Origin: ENR-C587 sp942493235
GTDB taxonomy: Bacteria; Bacteroidota; Ignavibacteria; Kapaibacteriales; UBA2268
Direction: 5' to 3'
Assembly (NCBI GenBank): GCA_942493235.1
Contig: OW818676.1
Span: forward strand, 1,364,001 to 1,428,000
DNA length: 64,000 nucleotides
A program made the position numbers and the translations under genes. Below are positions 37,973 through 47,586 of the stretch, piece by piece. Every line of letters begins with the position of its first letter. Position 1 is the stretch's first letter. The notes beneath the pieces are model-generated. The model was not told where the DNA came from and made no database searches. It saw only the letters and a list, made by a program, of their open reading frames with translations.

Positions 37973-40282
37973 ATGAAATATACTCTATTTTGTCTTATAG
38001 TATTAATTTGCTTATTAAGCAAAGCAAATTCGCAAGAAGCTGAAAGATATTCCTTATCGGGTATAATTACAGAAGCAAAAAGCGGGGAATCAATTATCGG
38101 AGCGAGTGTCTCGGTTTATAATGATTCTAACTCAACGAATTTAAAGCCGATTAGCGGAGCAATAACTAATAAATTCGGCTTTTACTCAGTGCCTAAGCTA
38201 AAGAAAGGCAGTTATTACCTTGTTATTAAAAGCATCGGTTATGAGCAATATAAATCTGTTGTTTATATTGATACTGATTTTAAATTAAATATAAAGTTAA
38301 AAGATAAAGAAACCGAAACAGAAGAGGTAATAGTTACTGCCGAAAGAATGTCTAATGCAATTAGTAGAATTTCTACTGTCGATATTAAGCCCGACTTTGT
38401 ATTTAAAATGCCTTCTTTGGGTGGTGAGTCGGATGTATTTCGTACTTTACAACTGCTACCTGGAATCAAGCAGGGTACAGAACTTTCCAGCGGTTTATAT
38501 ATACGTGGCGGCTCGCCCGATCAGAATTTAATATTGCTTGATGGAGTAATAGTATATAATCCGACTCATTTGGGCGGATTCTTGAGTTCATTTAATACAG
38601 ACGCAATTAAAGATATTAGGCTGATTAAGGGAGCATTCCCAGCCGAATATGGGGGCAGACTCTCCAGTGTTTTAGATATGAACATGAAAGAAGGCAATAC
38701 CGAAGAATTCCACGGAGCGGGCGGAATTAGCTTAATAGCTTCAAGGTTGACTCTCGAGGGACCGATTAGCGACAATTGCTCTTTTATGATTTCCGGCAGG
38801 AGAATGTATCTTGATTTGCTTTTAGGGCTATTGCCGGATTCTGAAGATGCTCCTAATTACTATTTTTACGATTTGAATGCAAAAATTAATTATAGAATTT
38901 CTGATAATGACAGATTATTTGTCAGTGGTATGTTCTGCCGAGACGTATTAGATTCGCCGGATTCAGAGGAAGATGATTTCAGTATCTACTGGGGCAATAA
39001 AACTGCAAACATCCGTTGGATGCATATTTCTTCGCCGACAGTATTTACAAACTTTTCTCTAATCTATACCAGTTACGATTTTAATATTGACTTAGCAGAT
39101 AATAACGAAGATATTCGAAGCTGGAAATCTAAATCAGAAATCCAAGATGTAGTATTACGCGGAGATTTAACATATTATCCGGCGGATAATCACACTTTAA
39201 AATCTGGGATTGATTTAACATTCCATAATTTTGATGTATCGGCTTATGCTTTTTTTGAAGCACTAAGCGTTGATGAAGCTTTACCGGATAGAGTAATCAG
39301 AACTTTTGATGCGTCAGTATATTTTCAAGATGAATGGAAAATAAACGATAAAATAACTACTAATCTGGGTGCAAGATTTTATTATTTCCAAGAGGGGAAT
39401 TACTTTAATATTGAGCCGAGAATATCTATGTCTTACATAATAGGTGAAAATACTACATTGAACTTTTCTACAGCTTTAGCCAATCAGTATCTGCACATGG
39501 TTACTCGCGGAGATATACCATTGCCGACCGATGTGTGGTATCCGTCAACCGAGAATATTAAGCCGGCTCAGAGCTGGCAAACAGTTGTCGGTTTCGAGAA
39601 AGTATTTGCTGATGGTGAGTATTTATTCTCAGTGGAAGCATATTACAAAGGAATGAAAAATTTACTCGAATATAAAGATAATGCAAATTTCTCTATTGGA
39701 ATACCTATAGATTCTCAATTTACATCCGGAACGGGTAAAGCTTACGGTATTGAGTTTTTCTTAAATAAAAGAATGGGAGATTTGACCGGTTGGATAGGAT
39801 ATACTCTCTCAAGCACTAAAAGAAAGTTTGCGGAATTAAATAACGGAAAAGAGTTTTTCCCACGTTATGACCGCACTCATGATATTGCAATAGCACTGAA
39901 TTACAAAATTGGTTCTGACTGGGAGCTGGGAGCCACTTGGACTTATGGTACCGGGCAGGCTTATACTATGCCGTCGGCATGCTATGGTTTCAGTGATATT
40001 GAATTAGAAGGCTCCGGATATCTTTACGATAAATATTATGTAAGCGGTAAAAATGAATTTAGACTACCGGCTTTCCATAAATTGGATTTGAACTTTATGT
40101 TTAAATTCGAGATGTTTGAATTGCCTTTTGAGCTCTCAGTTAATATATATAATGCTTATAATCATAAGAATCCGTTCTTTTGGTATATAGATAGTTATAG
40201 TGATAATACATACAAAAAAACTATAAAACAAATTACTCTTTTCCCAATTATTCCTACTTTAGGATTAAGCTTTAAATTTTAA
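37973..40282 (+). CDS. TonB-dependent outer membrane receptor
   Basis: 769 residues. Signal peptide (residues 1-20, ending KANSQ), then a carboxypeptidase-D-like beta-sandwich (about 26-110; LSGIITEAKSGESIIGASV), a plug domain (about 130-235; LLPGIKQGTELSSGLYIRGG, LLDGVIVYNP, GAFPAEYGGRLSS) and a 22-strand-type barrel ending in the aromatic LGLSFKF. This is the SusC-side architecture without a SusD. The DUF4249 lipoprotein follows 11 bp later, a pairing common in Bacteroidota. A possible Bacteroidota -7 box (TAATTTTG, 37887-37894) lies upstream. The transported substrate is unknown. Confidence 0.9.
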   Translation: MKYTLFCLIVLICLLSKANSQEAERYSLSGIITEAKSGESIIGASVSVYNDSNSTNLKPISGAITNKFGFYSVPKLKKGSYYLVIKSIGYEQYKSVVYIDTDFKLNIKLKDKETETEEVIVTAERMSNAISRISTVDIKPDFVFKMPSLGGESDVFRTLQLLPGIKQGTELSSGLYIRGGSPDQNLILLDGVIVYNPTHLGGFLSSFNTDAIKDIRLIKGAFPAEYGGRLSSVLDMNMKEGNTEEFHGAGGISLIASRLTLEGPISDNCSFMISGRRMYLDLLLGLLPDSEDAPNYYFYDLNAKINYRISDNDRLFVSGMFCRDVLDSPDSEEDDFSIYWGNKTANIRWMHISSPTVFTNFSLIYTSYDFNIDLADNNEDIRSWKSKSEIQDVVLRGDLTYYPADNHTLKSGIDLTFHNFDVSAYAFFEALSVDEALPDRVIRTFDASVYFQDEWKINDKITTNLGARFYYFQEGNYFNIEPRISMSYIIGENTTLNFSTALANQYLHMVTRGDIPLPTDVWYPSTENIKPAQSWQTVVGFEKVFADGEYLFSVEAYYKGMKNLLEYKDNANFSIGIPIDSQFTSGTGKAYGIEFFLNKRMGDLTGWIGYTLSSTKRKFAELNNGKEFFPRYDRTHDIAIALNYKIGSDWELGATWTYGTGQAYTMPSACYGFSDIELEGSGYLYDKYYVSGKNEFRLPAFHKLDLNFMFKFEMFELPFELSVNIYNAYNHKNPFFWYIDSYSDNTYKKTIKQITLFPIIPTLGLSFKF

Positions 40283-40293
40283 GGAATAGAAAT

Positions 40294-41091
40294 ATGAAAA
40301 TTATAAATTTAATATTAATAGCATTTATAGCAATATCAATTATCTCTTGCGAAGAAAATATGGGAACAGTTGACCTGCCATATTCTGAGCTGATAGTAAT
40401 TCGCGGAGAATTAATTGCCGGTAATCCTATAAGTGGGATAATAATTACCAAGACTTTACCACCACTTGATAATTATGAACTTGACAAAGCCTTGATTCCT
40501 TCGGCAAAGGCATATATAGAGTACAATAGTACTAAATACCCTCTGATTTATGATGAATCAATACGTACATATTATTGTAATGATATAATTCCGCATGTTG
40601 GTGAAAAGTATAAAATAGTTGTCCAATGGCAAGGACATACCGCAAGTGCTATAACTACAATCCCGGCTCCTATTGATTCAGTAGATGATATTAAATTAGA
40701 AATAATAAATATTACAGAAGACTATTATTCGTATCAACAATTGATTGTTAAGGGTAGAGTTAAGTCTTCTCATAATGTAGTTATATATAGTTGTATTGAT
40801 AATTTTCACTCCTATTGGTCAAATTCTTATGTACGGAAATTAAAATCGGGTTTTGATGGTCAGTTATTACTTTTTACCGAAGATTATTATTATTCTAACC
40901 AGTTACCTGATAAATTGATAGTCGGTACTTTTGATTTGGATTTTTATGATTATTATTATACCAAAGACAACGGTAATCAAGTAGACGATGCTTTCAGTAT
41001 CAATGCGGAAATAATAAAATGGAATATTAATGGCGACGGAATCGGTATGTTTATCGGTTCAAACAGGAAAACAATATCACTAAGTAATTAA
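40294..41091 (+). CDS. DUF4249 family lipoprotein
   Basis: 265 residues with a lipoprotein signal (IAISIISC, lipidated Cys about residue 19). The domain has the DUF4249 pattern of short beta-strands: ELIVIRGELIAGNPISGI, then PHVGEKYKIVV and TASAITTIPAPIDSV. These proteins regularly follow TonB receptors with a carboxypeptidase-like domain, and probably act on the outer membrane with them. It is a little shorter than many members. Confidence 0.82.
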   Translation: MKIINLILIAFIAISIISCEENMGTVDLPYSELIVIRGELIAGNPISGIIITKTLPPLDNYELDKALIPSAKAYIEYNSTKYPLIYDESIRTYYCNDIIPHVGEKYKIVVQWQGHTASAITTIPAPIDSVDDIKLEIINITEDYYSYQQLIVKGRVKSSHNVVIYSCIDNFHSYWSNSYVRKLKSGFDGQLLLFTEDYYYSNQLPDKLIVGTFDLDFYDYYYTKDNGNQVDDAFSINAEIIKWNINGDGIGMFIGSNRKTISLSN

Positions 41092-41214
41092 TTATTCGAT
41101 ATAATAGAAAAAGTATTTTTCTATGTCAAAATAAATCATTAGATTGTAAGATTAAATTGTTGGTTATTTGGTATAGAAATATAGAATAATTGGTAATACT
41201 TAAAGAAAAAATAA

Positions 41215-42189
41215 ATGACATTAAAAGAGATTAGTTCGCCAATATCAGAACATATTAAGAAATTTGATAGTTTCTTTGATAATAAATTGAAGTCTCATGT
41301 AGCACTTTTAGACCTAATTTTAAAGTATTTGACTCGTAAAAAAGGTAAAATGATGCGTCCGATGCTGGTATTTTTAACTGCCGAATTATGCGGTGGAATT
41401 ACCGAAAGAGCATATACCGGTGCTTCAATGATTGAATTTTTACATACTGCAACTCTAATTCACGACGACGTAGTCGATGAAGCCGAAGAGAGACGTGGGC
41501 TTGCTACTATCAACGCATCTTGGAACAATAAAATTGCAGTATTAATCGGCGATTTCTTACTTGCCAAAGGACTTTTAGCTTCAATAGACACCGATGAGTT
41601 TGACTTTCTTAAGGCTACATCCAGAGCTATTAAACGAATGAGTGAAGGCGAACTACTACAAATACAAAAAAGCCGAGAGATTGACCTTAGCGAAGAAACA
41701 TATTTTCAAATCATATCCAATAAAACTGCTTCGCTATTAGCTTCTTGCTGTGAAGTCGGAGCAATCGCGGGCGGAGCCGGAGCTCAAGCTCAGGCAAAAA
41801 TGATTGAATTCGGTGAGATGCTCGGTACTGCTTTTCAAATCAGAGACGACATCTTTGACTTTGTCGGGACGAGTGCAATTATCGGCAAACCGGTCGGCAA
41901 CGATCTTAAAGAGAAAAAAATAACATTACCACTGATATATGCTCTTTCTAAAGCTGATGCTAAAATTTCTAAAACCATAGTCAAGAAAATAAAAAAAGGT
42001 AAATTAATAAAATCTGATGTTAATGATATTATTAAATTTACTGTCGAAAATGGTGGTATTGATTACGCTCAGAATAGAGCAGATAAGATTATTTCTAAAG
42101 CTATAGCTTTATTAGATGATTTTGAGAATTGCCCTGCAAAAGAATCTTTAATCCAATTTGCCGGATTTGTAATTAACCGAAATAAGTAA
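41215..42189 (+). CDS. Polyprenyl diphosphate synthase (IspB/heptaprenyl or octaprenyl type)
   Basis: 324 residues of the trans-isoprenyl diphosphate synthase family, which builds the side chain of menaquinone. First aspartate-rich motif LIHDDVVDEA (near residue 83) followed by the paired Arg (EERRG), and second motif QIRDDIFDF (near 210), both bind Mg-diphosphate. GKMMRPMLVFL at 42-55 is the usual IPP-binding start. Chain length cannot be read reliably. The gene begins 123 bp after the lipoprotein gene and is probably a separate unit. Confidence 0.93.
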   Translation: MTLKEISSPISEHIKKFDSFFDNKLKSHVALLDLILKYLTRKKGKMMRPMLVFLTAELCGGITERAYTGASMIEFLHTATLIHDDVVDEAEERRGLATINASWNNKIAVLIGDFLLAKGLLASIDTDEFDFLKATSRAIKRMSEGELLQIQKSREIDLSEETYFQIISNKTASLLASCCEVGAIAGGAGAQAQAKMIEFGEMLGTAFQIRDDIFDFVGTSAIIGKPVGNDLKEKKITLPLIYALSKADAKISKTIVKKIKKGKLIKSDVNDIIKFTVENGGIDYAQNRADKIISKAIALLDDFENCPAKESLIQFAGFVINRNK

Positions 42190-42600
42190 GTTATAAAGTG
42201 GGAAGTTATAAAGTTGAAAGTTATAAAGTTCGTAAAGTAGGAAGTAGAAATATGCACGCCTCCTCACTATGCTATGCGTAGTGAGGTTGGTCTTCCAATA
42301 GCGTTAGCTTTTGAATATTGGTAGCATGAAAGTGGCACTCCCTTTCGCCTCCATACTATGCTCTGCGTAGTGTGGCTGGTCTTCCAACAGCGTTAGATGT
42401 TGAATATTGGTGAACAATGTATTAATTCCCCTCCAATTGGAGGGGTGGCATCGCGAAGCGATGATGAGGTGGTTGTTTTTTCTGGGTTCGAGGATACGTG
42501 CTGGTGGTTGGGAGTGAAAAGCTATAAAGTTGTGTAAGTTAAGAGCTTGGTGATAAGGTCTCTCAAACTTATGCACTGCGTAAGCTTGCACATTATTAGG
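42190..42600. repeat. Mosaic intergenic repeat block 3
   Basis: Begins right after the stop codon with GTTATAAAG short repeats. It contains two CTCACTATGC-type palindromes (near 42262 and 42345), two CAACAGC/GTTA stem-loops (near 42296 and 42382; the second has arms of mixed type) and one AATTCCCCTCC box (42424-42473). No gene. Confidence 0.88.
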
Positions 42601-42804
42601 TGATAAGATTGTTTGAAATTTATAATATTGTTATCTAAATAAATCGAAACAAAATAATAAATTTAAAATATTTAAAATATTATTTGTATATTTGTAGAAG
42701 TTGATGGGGATATTCTACTAATATAAAAATCATTCGCTAAACTTTGATTTTCTGCAGATTGTTCCCATAATTTAATTATTTTTAATTTTTTAAAAGGGGT
42801 TCTC

Positions 42805-43320
42805 ATGTTAAAATTCAAATCAATTTTCTTTAGTTTACTTTTAGCTTTATGTTTAATCGGATTTACCGCTTGTAGTGATGATGATTCAAATCCTGCTACT
42901 GTTACAAATTCCAATACTCTTTCCGGTTCCGTTTCCGGTATGATTTCGACAAATTTTTCTGCTTCTAATACAACTTATGTATTTCAAACGGTTAGCAGCA
43001 TGACTGCTTCTACAATTGCCGGCACTTCAATTAATGGAACAACTCAAGATGTATGTACCTTACAATTGATGAACTTGCAAAGTGGGGCTTCAACAATTAC
43101 TTTAGGTACTGACTATCAAAATGGTTACGGGCAAATCATGTTTGCCAGAGTTAACAATGGTGTGGCACAACAGTATGTAATGATAGCAGGTACTATTAAT
43201 ATAACAGTAAATACTAATTCTGAAATAAGGGGGACTTTTAGTTGCAAAACTGATGCAATCCCAGGAAATGAAGGATATTTAGAAATTAATAACGGTGCTT
43301 TTTATTGCAAAAAGAATTAA
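42805..43320 (+). CDS. Small secreted lipoprotein, unknown function
   Basis: 171 residues; lipoprotein signal with IGFTACSDDD (Cys about residue 23). The body is Ser/Thr/Asn-rich and beta-prone (SGSVSGMISTNFSASN, later EIRGTFSCKTDA). The last residues NNGAFYCKKN end abruptly. It may form a small beta-sandwich at the cell surface. No family recognised. A TATATTTG at 42687-42694 could be a -7 promoter element but lacks a clear -33 partner. Confidence 0.7.
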   Translation: MLKFKSIFFSLLLALCLIGFTACSDDDSNPATVTNSNTLSGSVSGMISTNFSASNTTYVFQTVSSMTASTIAGTSINGTTQDVCTLQLMNLQSGASTITLGTDYQNGYGQIMFARVNNGVAQQYVMIAGTINITVNTNSEIRGTFSCKTDAIPGNEGYLEINNGAFYCKKN

Positions 43321-43325
43321 TTGTC

Positions 43326-43460
43326 ATGAGGCTGTCTAATAAGTTATAATTTTGTCAAATCGTCATTCTGAGTGCAACGAAGAATCCATAAATATTAATA
43401 AGTTATCTTTATCTGGATTCTTCATTTCGTTCAGAATGACAGCTTTTGGGACAGCCTCAT
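43326..43460. repeat. MITE-like hairpin element, copy 2 (135 bp)
   Basis: Ends ATGAGGCTGTC / GACAGCCTCAT (one end reads GGGACAGCC), with a strong inner pair GTCATTCTGAGTGCAACGAA / TTCGTTCAGAATGAC and TGGATTCTTC. It starts 5 bp after the lipoprotein stop codon, so it may also act as a terminator. Confidence 0.82.
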
Positions 43461-43618
43461 CAGATTGTTATGTATGTACCAATATCCGCCTATTACAATT
43501 CACCTTATATTGTCTAAATCTACTCAATTTACAAGCTAATAATGTATCATTCGTCTAAATAATTGTAAGCATATATTAATTTGTAAGCCTACAATTTTTT
43601 AAAAATGGAATCTTAAAA

Positions 43619-44026
43619 ATGTGGCAAGAAAAAATTATTGACATTTTTCAATTCAGAGAAGGCACAGAGGAAGAAGCTGACGGAAGCCAAACCCCGATTA
43701 TTACTGCCGGCTCGGTAGCGTGGGGAATAATTTTACGCTCATTTATTATTATAATGAGTATTTTCCTTTTATTTATGAATTGGGACTACCGCCAATACTG
43801 GTTTATAGCTTTATTTTTTCTGTGGTTTCTGGCTATATATCCCGGATATAGACAATATCAAAAGTTCAATCAACGCATAGAAATTATTAAAGAAGAAACA
43901 TTATGCGGTTCTTGCAAAAACTTTGAGCCTACGAGCCAATTATGTAAAATATACGACGAGCATATAAGTAAGACTTACTTACCCTGCGAGGGAGAAAGCT
44001 GGGAACTGATTCATTTTGATTCTTAA
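43619..44026 (+). CDS. Two-helix membrane protein with C-terminal cysteine cluster
   Basis: 135 residues: acidic N-terminus (FREGTEEEADGS), two hydrophobic helices (about 32-50 and 57-75), then a soluble tail with CGSCKNFEPTSQLC and a later LPCEG, four Cys that could hold zinc or a metal cluster. I do not recognise the family. It stands alone between two lipoprotein genes. Confidence 0.7.
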   Translation: MWQEKIIDIFQFREGTEEEADGSQTPIITAGSVAWGIILRSFIIIMSIFLLFMNWDYRQYWFIALFFLWFLAIYPGYRQYQKFNQRIEIIKEETLCGSCKNFEPTSQLCKIYDEHISKTYLPCEGESWELIHFDS

Positions 44027-44093
44027 TAATTATTTTCACTTTTAATATGTCTTTTTTTCTTAATTTTGCTTTTTTACTTATGCGGATATTGAA

Positions 44094-45476
44094 ATGAAAG
44101 CAAATTACAAGTATTTTATATTTTTCACTTTAGCAGTTTTTTTATCTCTTAGTATTTCTTCATGCACTAAAAAGCTTAGTCCCGAGCAAGAGCAATCCAA
44201 ATTAGACAGTGCAAAAGCATTTTTTAATGAAAGTGAAACATTGCCTCCTACCGAAAAAACAAAAATTTATGCCAATTTAGAAAAATCTATCAAATTACTA
44301 AAAGAAGTAATCAATAATAATAATGGCAATTTAGATGCTTGGTATTATTATGGTTATGCACTGGACAAACAGATATCCGCCGGCGATAATAGTATCAATT
44401 TTAAAACTATGTCTTATAATAATTCACAAAAAGTATCCGAAATATTCGAAAATATAATTGATAAAGACCCGAAATATTCTTCGGATTACAAGTTAAGCCC
44501 TTATAGTAAAATTTCTTCTACTTGGGGTTCACTCGCATTATATTATATTGTTATGAAAAAGCCGGATTCGGCAAAAGTAGCATTTGAAAAAGCAAAATCA
44601 GCAGGCGGGATAACCGAAGCAAATACTGAATATTGCAGAAATTTACTGCTTAGCTGCAAGCAGAATGCCATTCTTTTTGTAAAAGGGGATTTAGAAACAT
44701 TTGCATTATGGAGACTTCAATTTGTCGAAAATCAAAGAAAAGATGTAAGTGTTATCAATATTGGACTTCTCGCTACCCAGTGGTACGCCAAATGGGTTAC
44801 TAAAACTAATTCACTCGGAGCAAAATTAGAAATAAAATATGACGATAATCAATTAGACACTTTGTATAATTCACTTATTACTTACTCTGAAATTAAAACA
44901 AAAACAATAAACTATCTTGGAGCTAAACCGGAATTAGCAAAAGACTTCTCAGATTATGACGGTTCTAATATTGAATTTACTTTACAGGGCAGACACTCCA
45001 AAGATAATAAAATCCTTTTGCTCCCACATGATTTCTTTATGCTTGGAATAATAGAGAAAAACATATTCCAAAGACCTATTTATTTCTCGCTTACGGTAGG
45101 AAGAGAAGAAATTGTTACTCTCGGCTTAACCGAATATATGAGTTTAGAAGGCTTGGCTTCCAGACTAATGCCATATAAAATTCCAGGCGTTAAATCTGTG
45201 AATATTAATAAAGTATATGATTTAATTATCAATAAATTCGCATGGTCTGCCGCAGCAGCCGATAAGGCATTTCAAGACAGAGATTTCTCTTATTTAGCCG
45301 AATACTATAAATTCGTCTTTATTCAGATGAATTATTATTACTCTCAAATAGTACCGGACAAAGCTTTATGCTCAATAATTTATAATAAATATTTCGAATT
45401 GTTTCCGGCTGTTCGCTTACCTCTTAATGAAAAAGAACAGCAATTTTACAATGGAATAAAAATGTTTTTGAAATAA
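44094..45476 (+). CDS. Large lipoprotein with TPR-like N-terminal region
   Basis: 460 residues; lipoprotein signal LSLSISSCTKK (Cys about 24). The N-terminal third has helix pairs of TPR type (LEKSIKLLKEVINNNNGNLDAWYYYGYAL; PDSAKVAFEKAKSAGG). The rest is mixed; LWRLQFVENQRKDVSVINIGLL and GIIEKNIFQRPIYFSLTVG recall the C-terminal region of Bacteroidota membrane proteins that follow a TPR domain. It is likely anchored in the outer or inner membrane. Function unknown. TAATTTTG at 44061 may be its -7 box. Confidence 0.75.
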   Translation: MKANYKYFIFFTLAVFLSLSISSCTKKLSPEQEQSKLDSAKAFFNESETLPPTEKTKIYANLEKSIKLLKEVINNNNGNLDAWYYYGYALDKQISAGDNSINFKTMSYNNSQKVSEIFENIIDKDPKYSSDYKLSPYSKISSTWGSLALYYIVMKKPDSAKVAFEKAKSAGGITEANTEYCRNLLLSCKQNAILFVKGDLETFALWRLQFVENQRKDVSVINIGLLATQWYAKWVTKTNSLGAKLEIKYDDNQLDTLYNSLITYSEIKTKTINYLGAKPELAKDFSDYDGSNIEFTLQGRHSKDNKILLLPHDFFMLGIIEKNIFQRPIYFSLTVGREEIVTLGLTEYMSLEGLASRLMPYKIPGVKSVNINKVYDLIINKFAWSAAAADKAFQDRDFSYLAEYYKFVFIQMNYYYSQIVPDKALCSIIYNKYFELFPAVRLPLNEKEQQFYNGIKMFLK

Positions 45477-45506
45477 CTTTTTTCGTAAGTAATTTTTTTT
45501 TGAAGG

Positions 45507-45547
45507 AGAGCATAACAGAATTCTAAATTAAGCTATGCTCTTTTTTA
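45507..45547 (+). terminator. Rho-independent terminator
   Basis: Stem AGAGCATA / TATGCTCT with a long AT-rich loop, followed by TTTTTT; 30 bp after the lipoprotein gene. Confidence 0.8.
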
Positions 45548-45589
45548 TTTCAGCCTGTTGGAAAGTGCACAATTTTGATGTTCACAATC

Positions 45590-46157
45590 TTCTAATTTTC
45601 CTATCCCCAAGAATTAAGAACCACCCCGTCATCGCTTCGCGATGCCACCCCTCCAATTGGAGGGGAATTTGGAGAATTGTTGCTAAACAGCGTTATTAAC
45701 GATGTTGGAAGAAATATCCATACATGATCTTCAAGCCCTCTCCTTCGGAGAGGGTTTGGGTGAGGTTGAAAGCTTTTTAGTCATCACACCAGCCGCACTA
45801 CGCAGAGCATAGTGCGGAGACGAAATGGAGTGCCAACTTTTATTCTACCAATATTCAACAGCTAATGCTGTTGGAAGAGAAGAATCGATTTTCCAAACGC
45901 CACTATCCAATTCCTATTTCCTACTTCCCAATTCCGAAGAAAGAACCCACCCCGTCATCGCTTCGCGATGCCACCCCTCCTTTTGGAGGGGAATTTGAAG
46001 GAATAGCTGCTAAACAGCGTTATTAACGATGTTGGAAGAAAAATCCATACATGATCTTCAAGCCCTCCCCCTTGGGGAGGGTTTGGGTGGGGTTGAAAGA
46101 TTTTCAGCCACTAACCACACTACGCAGAGCGTATTCCTACTTTCAACTTTACGAACT
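45590..46157. repeat. Mosaic intergenic repeat block 4 (reverse orientation)
   Basis: The same parts as the other blocks, read on the minus strand: boxes at 45619-45668 and 45943-45995, stem-loop variants near 45680, 45860 and 46015, and CACTACGCAGAGCATAGTG near 45790. Two copies of a further hairpin module, CCCTCTCC-TTC-GGAGAGGG and CCCTCCCC-CTTG-GGGAGGG, lie near 45740 and 46065, each followed by TTTGGGTG. No gene. Confidence 0.88.
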
Positions 46158-46802
46158 TTATAAATTCCCAACTTTATTACATATCGAATCCGACAAATCT
46201 CTATGATAAATATAAGTCGGATAATCAACTTTAAATATTTTAATTCCGGAATTTTGAGCCCGATTATAAAATTCAAAGTCATCGGCAAATGTTAAATCTG
46301 CAAAATAGCCGATTTTATCAAATACACTTCGTTTAATAAAGAATGTACCGCCGACGCAGCATTTGTTTAAATGGATTAAGTTGTCCGGATTATTTGCATC
46401 AGGAACATAGGGATTGCCAATTATTTCAATACCGCCGGCGAGAAGCTCAATATTTGAATTATTTAGTTCATTATGCCTTAGCTCTAAGTGATTTGGTTTA
46501 TACTCGTCATCAGTATCTAAGAAGCTAATGCAATTGCCGCTTGTGGCTTTAATTCCGCAATTACGAGCAAATCCCAAAGAACGCTTTGAAATGTACAAAT
46601 AGCTGATATTCGGGTATTTATCAATATATTTTTTAGATATATCGAAAGTATTATCGTCCGAACCATCATCGACTATAATAGCATTCCATTGTGTAAATGT
46701 CTGAGCAAGGAGTGAATTTAAAGCACGCTCGATGATATATGCTCGATTTAAAGAGCAAATTACAACTGAAAAAAAATGATTCTGATTATCTATACCGTTC
46801 AT
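46158..46802 (-). CDS. Family 2 glycosyltransferase
   Basis: 214 residues with a GT-A fold: FSVVICSLNRAYIIERALNS at the start, IIVDDGSDDNT (nucleotide-binding Asp) near residue 40, and FLDTDDEYKPNHLE (metal-binding DxD) near 94. A late ADDFEFYNRA probably supplies the catalytic acid. It transfers a sugar from a nucleotide donor, acceptor unknown. It is short for the family, and its last residues (NKVGNL) are encoded by the AAAGTTGGGAATTTATAAAG part of the repeat block, so the original C-terminus may have been replaced. It stands alone, divergent from rsmG. Confidence 0.88.
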   Translation of the reverse strand: MNGIDNQNHFFSVVICSLNRAYIIERALNSLLAQTFTQWNAIIVDDGSDDNTFDISKKYIDKYPNISYLYISKRSLGFARNCGIKATSGNCISFLDTDDEYKPNHLELRHNELNNSNIELLAGGIEIIGNPYVPDANNPDNLIHLNKCCVGGTFFIKRSVFDKIGYFADLTFADDFEFYNRAQNSGIKIFKVDYPTYIYHRDLSDSICNKVGNL

Positions 46803-46875
46803 AAAAATTTTTTACTCTCAATAACGTTAATATAAACTTGAATATAAGAAATATTTATAAAAAATAAAAGTATTT

Positions 46876-47535
46876 ATGGAGTTATCACAGTTTTGGACAC
46901 TATGCTCATCTAATTCAATAGTATTAGAGCTTGAGCAATTAAAACAATTTGAGAGATTTAATAGTGAGCTTATCTATTGGAATGAGAAAGTAAACTTAAT
47001 ATCTCGTAAAGATTTAGATAATATTTGCGAGAGACATTTTTTACATTCTCTTTCGATATTGAAATATGTTGACTTAAAGAAAAAGGCTCAATGTATTGAT
47101 ATTGGTACCGGAGGAGGTTTTCCGGGTATTCCGCTTGCTATTGCCAGACCGGATTTAAAAATGCTGTTAGTTGACTCTATTGCTAAAAAAATTAAATTAA
47201 CCTCAATGTTTGCCGAGCATACAGGCATAAGAGATTTGAAAGCTATGCGTACTCGAGTTGAAGATTTACATTCTGATATTAAATACAGAAATAAATTTGA
47301 CTATGTATTTGCCCGTGCTGTAACAGATACTAAATATTTGATTAATTGGGCTGACACAATATTAAAACCAAACGGACAAGTGATTTTACTAAAAGGTGGC
47401 AATTTAAAGAATGAAATTTCAGACGCTTCTCAGCTTTTTCCTAATTATGAATTTGAAGAAAAATCAATAACTATGATTGGTTGCGACTGGTTCGCCGAAG
47501 AAGAAAAGAAAATTCTAATCTGTAAGAGAAAATAG
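46876..47535 (+). CDS. rsmG: 16S rRNA (guanine-527-N7)-methyltransferase
   Basis: 219 residues of the RsmG/GidB family, which methylates G527 in the 530 loop of 16S rRNA with S-adenosylmethionine. Typical marks: NEKVNLISRKDLDNICERHFLHS, CIDIGTGGGFPGIPLA (SAM-binding loop, from residue 74), LVDSIAKKIKL, VFARAV and LLKGG. Normal length. It is followed 51 bp later by a DUF4159 gene, probably in the same transcript. Confidence 0.95.
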   Translation: MELSQFWTLCSSNSIVLELEQLKQFERFNSELIYWNEKVNLISRKDLDNICERHFLHSLSILKYVDLKKKAQCIDIGTGGGFPGIPLAIARPDLKMLLVDSIAKKIKLTSMFAEHTGIRDLKAMRTRVEDLHSDIKYRNKFDYVFARAVTDTKYLINWADTILKPNGQVILLKGGNLKNEISDASQLFPNYEFEEKSITMIGCDWFAEEEKKILICKRK

Positions 47536-47586
47536 TTTTTATGATTTATTGTAATATTAATTTATAAAAGAATAATTCAGACTGAA

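Noticed and set aside
42304..42591. Minus-strand frame over repeat block 3
   Set aside because: Same repeat translation (FTNIQHLTLLED type); not a gene.
37887..44068. Bacteroidota-type -7 boxes (TAnnTTTG) at 37887, 42687 and 44061
   Set aside because: Each matches the -7 consensus, but none has a convincing -33 TTG element at the right distance, and such matches are frequent by chance in AT-rich DNA. Mentioned only in the gene entries.
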